The translations under genes and the position numbers were made by a program. From Arthrobacter sp. C2 (GTDB lineage Bacteria; Actinomycetota; Actinomycetes; Actinomycetales; Micrococcaceae), in contig CP042428.1 of NCBI GenBank assembly GCA_024207135.1, positions 1,302,001 through 1,366,000 on the forward strand: a stretch of DNA of 64,000 bases. Direction: 5' to 3'. Numbering within the stretch: position 1 is the first letter of the stretch; every line of letters begins with the position of its first letter. Shown piece by piece: positions 33,468 through 44,464 of this stretch. The notes under the pieces are model-generated. The model did no database searches. It worked only from the letters and a program-made list of their open reading frames with translations, and was not told the DNA's origin.

Positions 33468-33803
33468 CTATCGGTCGGTCTTGGCGACGCTGAGCAACAG
33501 CCCCGATTCCTCCAGCGCGGTGATCTGCGAATAGCCCGGGGGCATCGCCAGCAGGTCCCCGGTCCGCGCCTCCCAGGACTCGCCTCCCGAGTTCAGGCGG
33601 ATCCGGCCGCTGAGCACCATGACCGTCGCCTCCCCCGGATTGATGTGCTCCTTCAGCTCGGTGCCGGCGGCCAGGCCGATGACCGTCTGGCGCAGCGTAT
33701 GCTCGTGCCCGCCGAACACGGTGCTGGCCGCCCGCCCGCTCGAGACCGTGGCCGCGGTCTGCATCTGGGTGCGCGCGATGGCCGTCAACGAAAACTTTTT
33801 CAT
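33468..33803 (-). CDS. Small cupin-domain protein
   Basis: A 111-residue single cupin. Motif 1 is ELKEHINPGEATVMVLSGRIRL (H-x-N-P-G-E, shown as EHINPGEATVMVLSG); motif 2 is GDLLAMPPGYSQITAL, where the usual histidine is replaced, so metal binding may be altered. The function is unknown; such proteins are often stress- or sugar-related. ATG 33803 follows GAAGGAAC. It converges on the isomerase gene. Confidence 0.75.
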   Translation of the reverse strand: MKKFSLTAIARTQMQTAATVSSGRAASTVFGGHEHTLRQTVIGLAAGTELKEHINPGEATVMVLSGRIRLNSGGESWEARTGDLLAMPPGYSQITALEESGLLLSVAKTDR

Positions 33804-37006
<3,203 letters not shown>

Positions 37007-37017
37007 GCGGTATCTTC

Positions 37018-37052
37018 GGGCGGGCTTCCTTCATCGCGAAGGATGCCCGCCC
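37018..37052 (+). terminator. Terminator of acnA
   Basis: GGGCGGGCTTCCTTC (37018-37032) pairs with GAAGGATGCCCGCCC (37038-37052) at 14 of 15 positions around a five-base loop, 12 bp after the stop codon. Confidence 0.8.
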
Positions 37053-37306
37053 GCGCCCCTGGCACCATCCGGCCGGCCGTAAGAACCCGCCGACTCCCCC
37101 GTCCGCCGCATGCCGGCTTCGCTGCACGCGGGCTGCTCGGCGAGCCGGGAGGCCCACGCACGGGCCACGGCAGACGGGTTCGACAAATGGAAGGACGTCC
37201 TGCCACAGCGCAACGACGACTGCCCGGAATCCATCCCGGTGCAACGCGCGGTTTCCCAAGCCATCGAGCAGTCGGCGTCGGGGATCCTGGCAAAAAAGAT
37301 CGACCC

Positions 37307-37322
37307 CCACCTATATAGGTGG
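37307..37322. repeat. Perfect 16-bp palindrome CCACCTATATAGGTGG
   Basis: All 16 bases are symmetric. It embeds a TATATAGGT promoter-like core and has no gene starting directly beside it. It could be a regulator site or the remnant of a mobile-element end. Confidence 0.6.
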
Positions 37323-37512
37323 CTTGGGGAGCCCCCCGGTGTCGCGTGCAAGGCAACCAATGTATTTTTTCGGGTTGTGCGGTCTTGGTCATTGGTGGGA
37401 AACGAGCGGGTATCCAATCGGACGTCCGATCATGGTTTTGGGTGTATCGTTTAGCCCCCGCCATCACCGGGCTTTTTCTCGGGTAGGGTATACGGAACAC
37501 CAGAAATTGAGT

Positions 37513-37579
37513 GATTCCAACAATGCAGGTCAACGTTCGATTTGCCCGTTTGGGGACCCCCTTACGGAACGCTGCAGAA
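37513..37579 (+). repeat. Dispersed non-coding repeat, copy A
   Basis: This copy shares GATTCCA, GTCAACG, TTGCCCGTTTGG, GACCCC and CGGAACGCT, in the same order, with 41370-41429. Over the aligned 49 columns from CAACG onward about 40 are identical. A partial second core (ATACCCCCCTTACGG) follows at 37591. Confidence 0.6.
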
Positions 37580-37739
37580 GCCTTTTCCGGATACCCCCCT
37601 TACGGGAAACGACTGCCCCCGTGGCAATGAGACGCTCTTTCTGATGCCCAAAGCGAAGCAATGCCAGAGGTAACAGGCGCGACGAGGCTTCCACAATAAT
37701 GCCGAGTTGCTCGTCGCGCCCACACTGTCACCGGTGACT

Positions 37740-38585
37740 CTACGACGGCATCCTGGGGGTTGCATCCTTGATCACCGTCTGGTCCTTCAGAGTGATGATG
37801 TAGGAAATCGCCGGAGCGGGTCCGCCGTTGCCCTCCACCTCGTCGCCAAAGGCCCTTCCCGGCCACCAAGCGGCGTATCGGCCGTCCTGTATGGTGGCTT
37901 CGACCAATTGGCCGTCGGGGGTCGTAATCGTTATGGCGGCCACGTCCTCCCCCACGTTCCCGTGGGTCAGGGCAATCTCGGGGCGATCACCGAACCCGAA
38001 GATGCTGCCACCGCGAAACTCCGCCATGCTTCCCTCGGAGAATTCCCCGGCAACCGGGAGGAAACCCTGGTCGCCGCCACCTTGGCTGACATCAATGTCG
38101 TTGGCTTTCGCGGCCCCGACAGGCAGGTGGGCCAAGCACATACCTGCCATGTGTTCTGTAGTGGTGTACAGCAAGACCACCCATTCACCCCGTCGTTCGG
38201 CAAGGTCCAATTGCGGGGAGGCCAGGTCCAGGCGGCCACGGCAGGCCGCATCGGCCACGGCCCTATCGGGGCTACTGATGGAACCCGGCACAGCGTTCCA
38301 TGACGCATACGCCGCATCGTTGCCACCCGCCCCCGGTAGGAGCACCACGGTTGCGGTGATGGCAGCCACCGCGGCCAGGGCAAGTGGGGCCGCCATCCGA
38401 CGTGCACGTCTGGATCGGCGTTTGCCGATAGCACCGATCGGGGCATTCCCGGTTTCCGGATCGCTCGCGAGAATTTGCTGCAATCTTGCATTTGCCCTGA
38501 TCTGTCCGGCCTCGTCCAAATCGCCTTGGGGCGCAGAATCGAGGAGTCGAAATGCGTCTAGTTCCGCGTACTTGTTCTTATCCAT
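37740..38585 (-). CDS. Anti-sigma-factor-like single-pass membrane protein
   Basis: A 281-residue protein. A charged cytoplasmic N-terminus (about 1-58, with KRRSRRARRM before the membrane) is followed by one hydrophobic helix APLALAAVAAITATVVLLPG (about 60-80) and a large extracytoplasmic domain with no recognised fold. It has no CxxC or zinc anti-sigma motif. It lies directly downstream of an ECF sigma gene, five bases after its stop, which is the usual place for the cognate regulator. ATG 38585 has CGGAG eight bases upstream. Sensing and inhibitory roles are inferred from position and topology. Confidence 0.6.
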   Translation of the reverse strand: MDKNKYAELDAFRLLDSAPQGDLDEAGQIRANARLQQILASDPETGNAPIGAIGKRRSRRARRMAAPLALAAVAAITATVVLLPGAGGNDAAYASWNAVPGSISSPDRAVADAACRGRLDLASPQLDLAERRGEWVVLLYTTTEHMAGMCLAHLPVGAAKANDIDVSQGGGDQGFLPVAGEFSEGSMAEFRGGSIFGFGDRPEIALTHGNVGEDVAAITITTPDGQLVEATIQDGRYAAWWPGRAFGDEVEGNGGPAPAISYIITLKDQTVIKDATPRMPS

Positions 38586-38590
38586 GTCAG

Positions 38591-39142
38591 TCACTCCGTC
38601 ATGAGGGGTTCGGCGAGAGGTGCCGGGAAGGGAGATGCGTCGAGTTCGCGGCGCAACGATTTGCGCGCACGATGAAGCCGGATGCGGTAGGCCGCCGAAG
38701 ATATCCCGAGCACCTGGCCCGCCTGCGGCGAGGGAAGGTCTTCCCAAATGGCAAGGGCCAGGACTTCTTGGTCTTCGGGGCGCAGTCGTTGCCAGGCCGC
38801 GGCCAGGTCGATGCGTTGGTGCGTCAGGTCGGCTTCGGCGTCAGTGAAGGTCGGTGTCTGGGCCGCGACCCGGACCGCCAGTGCTCCTTGGCGCATCTGT
38901 CCGCGTTGGTTGTTGAGCAGGCAGTTGCGCGCGGTTGCAAACAGCCAGGCCCTGGCGTCGCCGGGCTTGGCCGGAAGGTCGTCCAAGCGCCGCCATGCGA
39001 CCAGGAAAGCCTCATGGACGATGTCCTCAGCGTGGTCTGGACCGGCCCGGCGTTGGATAAACCGCAGAACATCGGTATAGGCCAGTTCATACAATCTGGA
39101 GAACCGTGCCTCCCGGTCCTGCTTCGTTTCTGGGGTGCTCAT
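38591..39142 (-). CDS. ECF-type RNA polymerase sigma factor
   Basis: A 183-residue sigma-70 family factor with regions 2 and 4 only. Region 2: FSRLYELAYTDVLRFIQRR, then DHAEDIVHEAFLVAWRRLD and DARAWLFATARNCLLNNQR. Region 4: LRPEDQEVLALAIWEDLPSPQAGQVLG with HTH AAYRIRLHRARKSLRREL. The start ATG 39142 is the first family-like residue (MSTPETKQDREARF); no strong ribosome site is seen. It is cotranscribed with the anti-sigma-like gene and probably activates its own promoter, which I cannot fix with confidence. Confidence 0.85.
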   Translation of the reverse strand: MSTPETKQDREARFSRLYELAYTDVLRFIQRRAGPDHAEDIVHEAFLVAWRRLDDLPAKPGDARAWLFATARNCLLNNQRGQMRQGALAVRVAAQTPTFTDAEADLTHQRIDLAAAWQRLRPEDQEVLALAIWEDLPSPQAGQVLGISSAAYRIRLHRARKSLRRELDASPFPAPLAEPLMTE

Positions 39143-39506
39143 ACCTATACATGTCCGTCCGGCCAGCGTTGTTACCCCGAGACGGGATCCAATTTTTGTG
39201 GACCCGGTCCATGCCCATGAGCGGGCCACGGACCGTTGACGAAACCGCTCATTCCCGAAGCCGGCGCACGCTGCAAGCCCAGGAATCCCACTGGTCAATA
39301 TAGCCGGACCTCACCACGGTCCGAGAATCGGTATCGATGATATCCCTTACCTCGTCTGCAGATTTACTCTGGCGCTTTGCCGTCCCGTAGAGCGTCCAGC
39401 TTGCGGAACGTGCGCGTTGAACCCAAGAAACGAATTTCAGCTAATCGCAATCGCATCCTGGATTCGTGGGGTTTCCGGGGCATCGCGGTGGAAACCGCGC
39501 GGGCGA
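39143..39506. other. Intergenic region upstream of the sigma gene
   Basis: These 364 bases hold the reverse-strand promoter of the sigma gene. GTAACAAC on the reverse strand (near 39168) resembles an ECF -35 element but no matching -10 is certain. The rest shows no convincing gene. Confidence 0.35.
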
Positions 39507-39914
39507 TCAGGGTGCGGCGGGCCGAGTCGATATCGTGCAGGTGATGCTGCGGGGCGCCAAAGAAAGCCAGAGGTTTCGCGCCTCCCAGCAGATGCGCTTG
39601 ACCTCCTGGGAAGTGCCGTCATCGTGTGGAACCGTCGTCAGCACGGAGACCCTGATATCGGTATAGTCCTGGTCCACGATTTCCCGAGTTCCAACAGATT
39701 CGACCGTTTCAACCTTTTCGATGCGGTTCACGATCCACTGCATTTTTTCTTCCTCGCTTAGCGACACAGCGGAAATCAATGTGCCCGTATGCCTCAGCGG
39801 CTCGGGGTTTTCCTTGGCCACGATCACGGCGAGTCCTGCCGATATGCCCACCGCCAAAAAGGCAATCCCCAGAAGCAGGGCGATCATTTTTAGGAACGCA
39901 ATTGGCCTCGTCAT
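39507..39914 (-). CDS. Small membrane-anchored hypothetical protein
   Basis: A 135-residue protein. One N-terminal hydrophobic helix, IALLLGIAFLAVGISAGLAVI (about 11-31), is followed by a hydrophilic extracytoplasmic part with HTGTLISAVSLSEEEKMQWI and a final Cys-containing segment. No family is recognised. GC and codon use are lower than in the flanking core genes, as in the rest of this island. The C-terminal 25 residues look less regular, so a disturbed end is possible. Confidence 0.5.
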   Translation of the reverse strand: MTRPIAFLKMIALLLGIAFLAVGISAGLAVIVAKENPEPLRHTGTLISAVSLSEEEKMQWIVNRIEKVETVESVGTREIVDQDYTDIRVSVLTTVPHDDGTSQEVKRICWEARNLWLSLAPRSITCTISTRPAAP

Positions 39915-40140
39915 CGCCTAAGCCTATTTCAATGGTCAGTGTTCAACAGGCTTTGACGGCGGTTGATGGCTTCGGGACCGCAGCGCTGCTTCGGAACCCC
40001 TTTCGTTCCGCAGAGGCATCGGCTATACATACGCGGGGCCCTGCCACCCGTGAGTTCGTGTCCGTTAACCTTCCCCTTACGGACGTGCCAGCGCAGTGCC
40101 GCCATCTTCGGATCTGAACACTGAACCGAAAGTCGCGTAA

Positions 40141-40668
40141 CTACGGATGTAATTGAAAAATGAATCGATCATCGGGAGACCAAAGATGCAGGTCATCGCA
40201 ACGGTAACCGCGTAGCCAAAGCTGCCCTTTTACTGCACGGAGGTAGAAACCTTTTGGATACTCATCGTCGTCGCTAAGCGTCGGGGCGGCCACTGTGTAA
40301 GAACCATCGGGTGCATGGCCTCGACTCATCAGGAGGTCTGTAGACGATTCCTGTTTGGCCATCGCTAGACGTAGATATGGGCCAGCGGTCGGAGGACAAA
40401 GTTTCAATCCGTGCGTTTGAGCCGCGTCGAATACTTGCGAAAGTGTTCCGCCATCTGGCAAGCCTAAATCACTCACGCTGCGTTCAACCACGCTAATAAC
40501 GAGTTGCGTATTGGCATCGCAAAACACCGCATCGTCGAGCAAAATCTGTGCATGGACGTTGAGCTGTATCTGCTGCAAGCTGAGTGCGGCGATAAGGTCA
40601 CACCGAGAAAGCCCACCAACCGCAACTTCAAGCGAACCGCCATCGGGACGAGTGTCTAAGTCATGCAC
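40141..40668 (-). CDS. Conserved hypothetical protein, 175 residues
   Basis: A soluble protein I recognise only as belonging to a helicase-free conserved hypothetical group seen across Gram-positive bacteria; no function is known. The end is characteristic: LKLCPPTAGPYLRLAM, PDGSYTVAAPTLSDDDEYPKG (shown as DGSYTVAAPTLSDDDEYPKG) and GFYLRAVKGQLWLRGYRCD followed by DDRFIFQL. The local GC (around 50%) is far below the genome norm, which suggests horizontal acquisition. No clear ribosome site precedes the ATG at 40668. Confidence 0.6.
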   Translation of the reverse strand: MHDLDTRPDGGSLEVAVGGLSRCDLIAALSLQQIQLNVHAQILLDDAVFCDANTQLVISVVERSVSDLGLPDGGTLSQVFDAAQTHGLKLCPPTAGPYLRLAMAKQESSTDLLMSRGHAPDGSYTVAAPTLSDDDEYPKGFYLRAVKGQLWLRGYRCDDLHLWSPDDRFIFQLHP

Positions 40669-40812
40669 ACGTTCAGCTTATAGTGGGCGATTCGCACATA
40701 GCGTTCCTCTAACGGCGCCCACGCATGATTTCATCTGCGCCAGGCAGCCCGCCTACATCACGATGTGATGACGGTGGGCACCCCGAGGCTGACGATGTGG
40801 GAGATTCTGCAA

Positions 40813-41259
40813 ATGAGACCTCGAATCGCCTTCGCTGGCCTCCTCATTGGGACGCTGGCAGTTTCTGGGTGTGTCAGGTCGTTTCCGGGCGATCAGAAGC
40901 TGCCTCAGGACCTTTTCAACGCGGCTCGCCAGTCAGAGCGAGCACCAGTTGGATTCCGAGACGATGTACGCCGAAAATCGTGCGGACAGGTGACGCTCGA
41001 TCAGGGCGAACGGATTCCTGCTGATGCGGTCGACTGCGTGGATTCCGCAATAGGCCGTCTGGATGCGGAGCTCGCCGTCGTCTCTCTCACCATCGAAGGG
41101 GATCCGATTGTGGATTTCTATCGCACTTCAACAGGCGTTCCAGGGGTGGAAGTATTCACCGATGGTGAGTTCGACAGATATGGGTCGACGATGTGGATGC
41201 ACCAGGATTGCCCACAAACGACCAGTCTCACATCGCTGCAGGGATGCCTTGAGATCTAG
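40813..41259 (+). CDS. Putative small lipoprotein
   Basis: A 148-residue exported protein. The signal peptide MRPRIAFAGLLIGTLAVSGC ends in a lipobox-like VSGC, followed by a hydrophilic mature part with no family match; it contains CGQVTLDQGERIPADAVDC and further cysteines that could form disulfides. ATG 40813 is chosen for GGGAG nine bases upstream; an in-frame ATG at 40765 lacks this. It lies in the low-GC island, upstream of the protease gene on the same strand. Confidence 0.6.
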   Translation: MRPRIAFAGLLIGTLAVSGCVRSFPGDQKLPQDLFNAARQSERAPVGFRDDVRRKSCGQVTLDQGERIPADAVDCVDSAIGRLDAELAVVSLTIEGDPIVDFYRTSTGVPGVEVFTDGEFDRYGSTMWMHQDCPQTTSLTSLQGCLEI

Positions 41260-41606
41260 TCAAACAGGTTTCGTTTCGTACGCCCCGCTCCTCCAGCAGG
41301 AGGCTCGGCTTACGGGCGCACCAGATCTGTGCAGCGGACTTCGGACACTCAGCGCAGTCGCCTTCGGAAGATTCCACGGGTCAACGATTGACTTGCCCGT
41401 TTGGCGACCCCTAGCGGAACGCTCCGAAATTCCGAGCCGGACAAACCGATTGCGGGACGAAGAAACGGATTCGGCTACGAAGATGCGCGCTTCGTGGTTT
41501 CCCGACTGCAGCGGGCTGTCAAAGTCTCGCCAAACGCGATGATCTGTGCTCTTCTTAAGGCCAGCCCGTCAATTGAAACGTCCAGTTACTCGATGGAAAG
41601 GCCAAG
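41260..41606. other. Intergenic region containing repeat copy B
   Basis: About 350 bases between the lipoprotein and protease genes. It holds copy B of the dispersed repeat (41370-41429) and the protease promoter region. I see no gene. Confidence 0.5.
41370..41429 (+). repeat. Dispersed non-coding repeat, copy B
   Basis: This copy shares ordered blocks GATTCCA, GTCAACG, TTGCCCGTTTGG, GACCCC, CGGAACGCT and GAA with copy A at 37513-37579, with a short deletion between the first two blocks. Confidence 0.6.
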
Positions 41607-42464
41607 ATGATGAAACATCCCCTCAGAAGGTTGGCGCTTGTCGTGGCGGCAACTCTCGCGCTCGTCATGGGCGGTGCGTTGCCGGCACCGGCCGTCACGG
41701 GCGGCCAGCCGGACGGCAGCAATCACCCCAACGTCGGCCTGATCGTTTTCTACGACATGGCGGACGGCCTGCGGTATCGCTGCTCGGCGACCCTGATTTC
41801 ACCGACTGTGCTGATCACAGCGGCGCACTGCACCGAGGGAACCGCCGGGGTGACGCTGGTGACCTTCGAATCAGTGATCGCGGAGGAACCACCGAGTCCG
41901 TTACCCGCGGCAGCGGATCCGGGAATCGGCTACACCCCTGCAGACCTCGAAGCGGCCGGTTATCTGTGGGGAACACCGATAGCGCATCCCGAATATTCGG
42001 ATTTCACGGATATGGCCAACTGGAACGACGTGGGAATCATCGTGCTCGATGAGCCGGTCACCAACATCGCCCCGGCAGCGCTCACTCCGGTGAATTACCT
42101 GGACCGGTTCGGGCAGCCCGTTTTGAACCGGACGATCTTCGAGGTCGTCGGCTACGGCACCGAGGTGCGCAAGCCGGAGACCGGTCCGCAGAAGCCGCAG
42201 CCGATGTCCTACCCGTTGATCCGCCGCTACACCACATCTCCTGGACAGAAGCTCACTCCGCAGATCCTCCAGCTTCAAGGCAACCCCAACGATAACCGCG
42301 GCGGTGGCGGGACCTGCTTCGGAGACTCCGGTGGTCCTGTCTTCCTCAACGGCTATCTCGTGGCAGTGACCAGTTACACCTATACCTCGAACTGCCGTTA
42401 CCTCGGTGGGTATCAGCGGGTGGACATCCCCGTGGTGCAGGATTGGCTGGCCCCTTACCTGTAA
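41607..42464 (+). CDS. Secreted trypsin-like serine protease
   Basis: A 285-residue chymotrypsin-fold protease (family S1). The signal peptide ends around LPAPA (about residue 30). The catalytic triad is visible: His in LITAAHC (about 72), Asp in NWNDVGIIVLDEP (about 139) and Ser in FGDSGGPVF (about 240). The mature chain would start VTGGQPDG, very like the activated IVGG N-terminus, so signal-peptide cleavage alone may activate it. ATG-ATG at 41607/41610 follows AAAGGCCAAG. It probably degrades external proteins. Confidence 0.85.
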   Translation: MMKHPLRRLALVVAATLALVMGGALPAPAVTGGQPDGSNHPNVGLIVFYDMADGLRYRCSATLISPTVLITAAHCTEGTAGVTLVTFESVIAEEPPSPLPAAADPGIGYTPADLEAAGYLWGTPIAHPEYSDFTDMANWNDVGIIVLDEPVTNIAPAALTPVNYLDRFGQPVLNRTIFEVVGYGTEVRKPETGPQKPQPMSYPLIRRYTTSPGQKLTPQILQLQGNPNDNRGGGGTCFGDSGGPVFLNGYLVAVTSYTYTSNCRYLGGYQRVDIPVVQDWLAPYL

Positions 42465-42765
42465 CTGCCCCGCTGCGCAGGGCATGGGAGAAGCCTGATT
42501 TTCTGGCCACACCAGCACGAGGCGAATGTCTTGGTCATTGACCCAACCTGTCTGGTGAGGGTTCCCCTACGGACTGGCTCTGGGTGGCTTCCACTCGCCA
42601 GCTGCAGTCCAGTGGCCACCTGGCTCATCTCACCCCTGGCCTACGATATTTTCCGTTTTCTGCGTCGACCCGAAGGGAAGCCACTTAACTGCTGCCTAAC
42701 TCATCCTGGTACCGCGTGACTTGAAAAATTCCGGTGCAGCAGCGCTGAAGGCCAATACACAGATG
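42465..42765. other. Gap after the protease gene
   Basis: This 300-base stretch shows no gene. A weak match to the repeat core (GGGTTCCCCTACGGA, 42550-42564) is present. Confidence 0.35.
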
Positions 42766-42806
42766 GCGAGGAACTCCGCGGATGCGAATTCCACGGAGTT
42801 CCTCGC
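42766..42806. terminator. Terminator hairpin
   Basis: Arms at 42766-42781 and 42791-42806 pair at 15 of 16 positions around a nine-base loop. It lies just downstream of the reverse-strand small membrane protein gene. Confidence 0.75.
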
Positions 42807-42822
42807 TGTCTGCTTACCTGAA

Positions 42823-43146
42823 TCAGCGCTTCAATACGGACTCTCGGGAAGGTACGCCAAGCGTCGAGTCGGAGGACTTGCGTGATTTCACCAGCATCAC
42901 GACGAACAGGATAGCCAGCACATCAGCAATCATCAGCATGATGAATGAGGCATGAGCTGCCATCCACATCAAATTAGCATCCGGAAGCATCTGGGCGGGA
43001 TCGATACCGGCGGATGTCTCCATTCGATCGATGGCTGAGCTGTCCGCGATTTGCCAGAGAACGAAAAATGCCACGACCGCAACATTTAGCCCCAGCAGGG
43101 TCAAGCCGCTGAGGACCGCCAGAATCTTCTTGATACTTTTTGACAT
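42823..43146 (-). CDS. Two-TM hypothetical membrane protein
   Basis: A 107-residue protein. Two hydrophobic helices, ILAVLSGLTLLGLNVAVVAFF (about 7-28) and ASFIMLMIADVLAILFVVMLV (about 66-86), flank an external loop with DRMETSAGIDPAQMLPDANL; the tail is basic. No family is recognised. ATG 43146 has AGGAG seven bases upstream, a clear ribosome site. Confidence 0.65.
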   Translation of the reverse strand: MSKSIKKILAVLSGLTLLGLNVAVVAFFVLWQIADSSAIDRMETSAGIDPAQMLPDANLMWMAAHASFIMLMIADVLAILFVVMLVKSRKSSDSTLGVPSRESVLKR

Positions 43147-43739
43147 TTGCACTCCTAGTTACAGCTGTTCCTGACGAAGCACCAGCAGCCCCGGTCGGGC
43201 AACTTTGAGTCCAAGCCGCATTATTCCTTATTTGGCGCACGCAAGCTCACAACATCGAAGTGGCAGTAGAACTGATTCTCCATTGATCTTGTGTCGGGAT
43301 TTGGCCAACCGCTGCGCGGGGTCTTGTTCAGCGTTTCCGGTCAAGAAGCCCAGCGCGTTGCGGAGTGGATCGGTTTTAGTTCCAGTCCAACCAAATGACT
43401 CGTCGAAGCATGGGATGACAAGCCGGCGGATTGGGCGTGCTTCTTCCACGCTCCGGAACATAGATTGCTTCCGGGCTCGGAGGACCAACACCGGGACGAA
43501 GAGGATTGAAACGGCTACACCGGACACGGTGAATGACCTTGCCCGTTGTGCAAGACCACTCGCGGACCCCTACGGTGTCGACGGCCCGGATGCCTGAGAG
43601 TCTGGAGCGGCGCGGCTGATGACCACCAACGAGCCGAAGGGCCCGCGCGTTTTCGGCTCGTGTTGACGGAGGTGGTATGCAAGAATCTCACCTAAGCCGG
43701 CAGTCCGTCGGCGGGGGGATCAACTAGGGAGCACTGCAC
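43147..43739. other. Non-coding gap with a diverged repeat-like block
   Basis: About 590 bases. A reverse ORF (43228-43527, GTG start, 99 residues) opens with a hydrophobic stretch but has no ribosome site or family mark, and the overlapping forward ORF is no better; either could be a gene remnant. TTGCCCGTT at 43540 followed by GGACCCCTACGG at 43564 resembles the dispersed repeat with an insertion. Confidence 0.4.
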
Positions 43740-44156
43740 ATGGGCGCATGGGATGTATCGGTCTTCGGGAATGACGACGCCGCCGACTTTGGGTACGAAT
43801 TCGATGAGGCGAACACCGCAACCGAGGTCGCATCGGTGATCGAGGAGGCCCTGGACACGGTCCTTCGCTCCTCAGGCGAGGTGGAGGGCTCGGACGGGGC
43901 CACGGGATTGGCGGCCGCCGCACTGGTTGTCGCGTGGAGTGAACCGGAGCTGCTGGCTGAGGATGAAAACTACGCCCCCCAGCCCTGGCCACGCAGCACG
44001 GACCCCCTGCCCGAACACCTTGCCGCCAAGGCCGCGGCAGTGCTGGACCGCATGAAGGACCCTGAGGACAACGAGCTGGGTGAACTCTGGTCGGAATCGG
44101 GCCAATGGGAAGACTTCACCACGGAGCTCTCCCGCTGGCGCACGCGGCTCTCATAA
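43740..44156 (+). CDS. DUF4259-domain protein
   Basis: A 138-residue protein whose opening MGAWDVSVFGNDDAADFGYEF (shown as MGAWDVSVFGNDDAADF) is the hallmark of the DUF4259 family (MGAWGxGxFxNDDAxDW). It is acidic and soluble, with helices to the C-terminus WEDFTTELSRWRTRL. The function is unknown. GGGAG lies eight bases before the ATG. It marks the return to core-like GC content after the island. Confidence 0.85.
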   Translation: MGAWDVSVFGNDDAADFGYEFDEANTATEVASVIEEALDTVLRSSGEVEGSDGATGLAAAALVVAWSEPELLAEDENYAPQPWPRSTDPLPEHLAAKAAAVLDRMKDPEDNELGELWSESGQWEDFTTELSRWRTRLS

Positions 44157-44464
44157 TCACCACTACCTCGGGCAACTCCCCCCATGCGCCCAAGAACAAG
44201 CCTTTCCCTTTGTCCCGGTTGGGATTCCCGTAGCGGATGCCTTGGCCGGGCAAAACGCTTCGAACCCGGGACCGCCGCCTCCGGAAAACGACATGGCAAT
44301 CACCCCTCTGGGACATCCCTGGTAAGATCGCCCCCCTGCTTCCCACGTTTCACCAACCACGCCGCGGAAGCTGCATTCCTGCGCGCGCAAGCGGCAACCC
44401 GGACCACCGGCGCCGGCTCCGGAACCCATTGCGCAGGGCCTGAGAACCTGGGCATACTCGAGGA
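44157..44464. other. Intergenic region without a clear gene
   Basis: These 308 bases lie before the metallophosphoesterase gene. I tested the segment around 44260-44330 for a reverse-strand tRNA because it contains TTCGAACCCGGG, but the arms do not pair. CATACT six bases before the downstream ATG may be that gene's -10. Confidence 0.4.

Larger units (their letters stand above)
37053..37739. other. Non-coding gap at the island's left edge
   Basis: About 690 bases between convergent acnA and the anti-sigma-like gene. GC content drops after about 37300. It holds the perfect palindrome CCACCTATATAGGTGG (37307-37322), copy A of the dispersed repeat (37513-37579) and a second partial copy of its core just after it (37589-37610). 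Forward and reverse ORFs of 110-190 codons here have no domain or codon-bias support, and I do not call them. Confidence 0.5.

Noticed and set aside
37110-37454. A 114-residue forward ORF in the gap after acnA.
   Set aside because: No ribosome site, no family pattern, and mixed composition crossing a GC step; overlapping reverse ORFs look equally good.
40001-40724. Further look-alikes of the repeat core (for example CCCCTTACGGACG near 40072 and CTCTAACGGCGC near 40708).
   Set aside because: Only 10-12 bases match and the flanking blocks are missing, so they are not counted as copies.
43205-43597. Overlapping forward and reverse ORFs of about 100-130 codons.
   Set aside because: Neither has a start signal or a recognisable domain. 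The reverse one has a hydrophobic opening but could be a remnant, so the region is reported as a gap.
44260-44330. tRNA-like segment on the reverse strand (contains TTCGAACCCGGG in the forward reading).
   Set aside because: The bases flanking the presumed T-loop do not pair, no anticodon stem forms, and there is no CCA or acceptor stem at the right distance.
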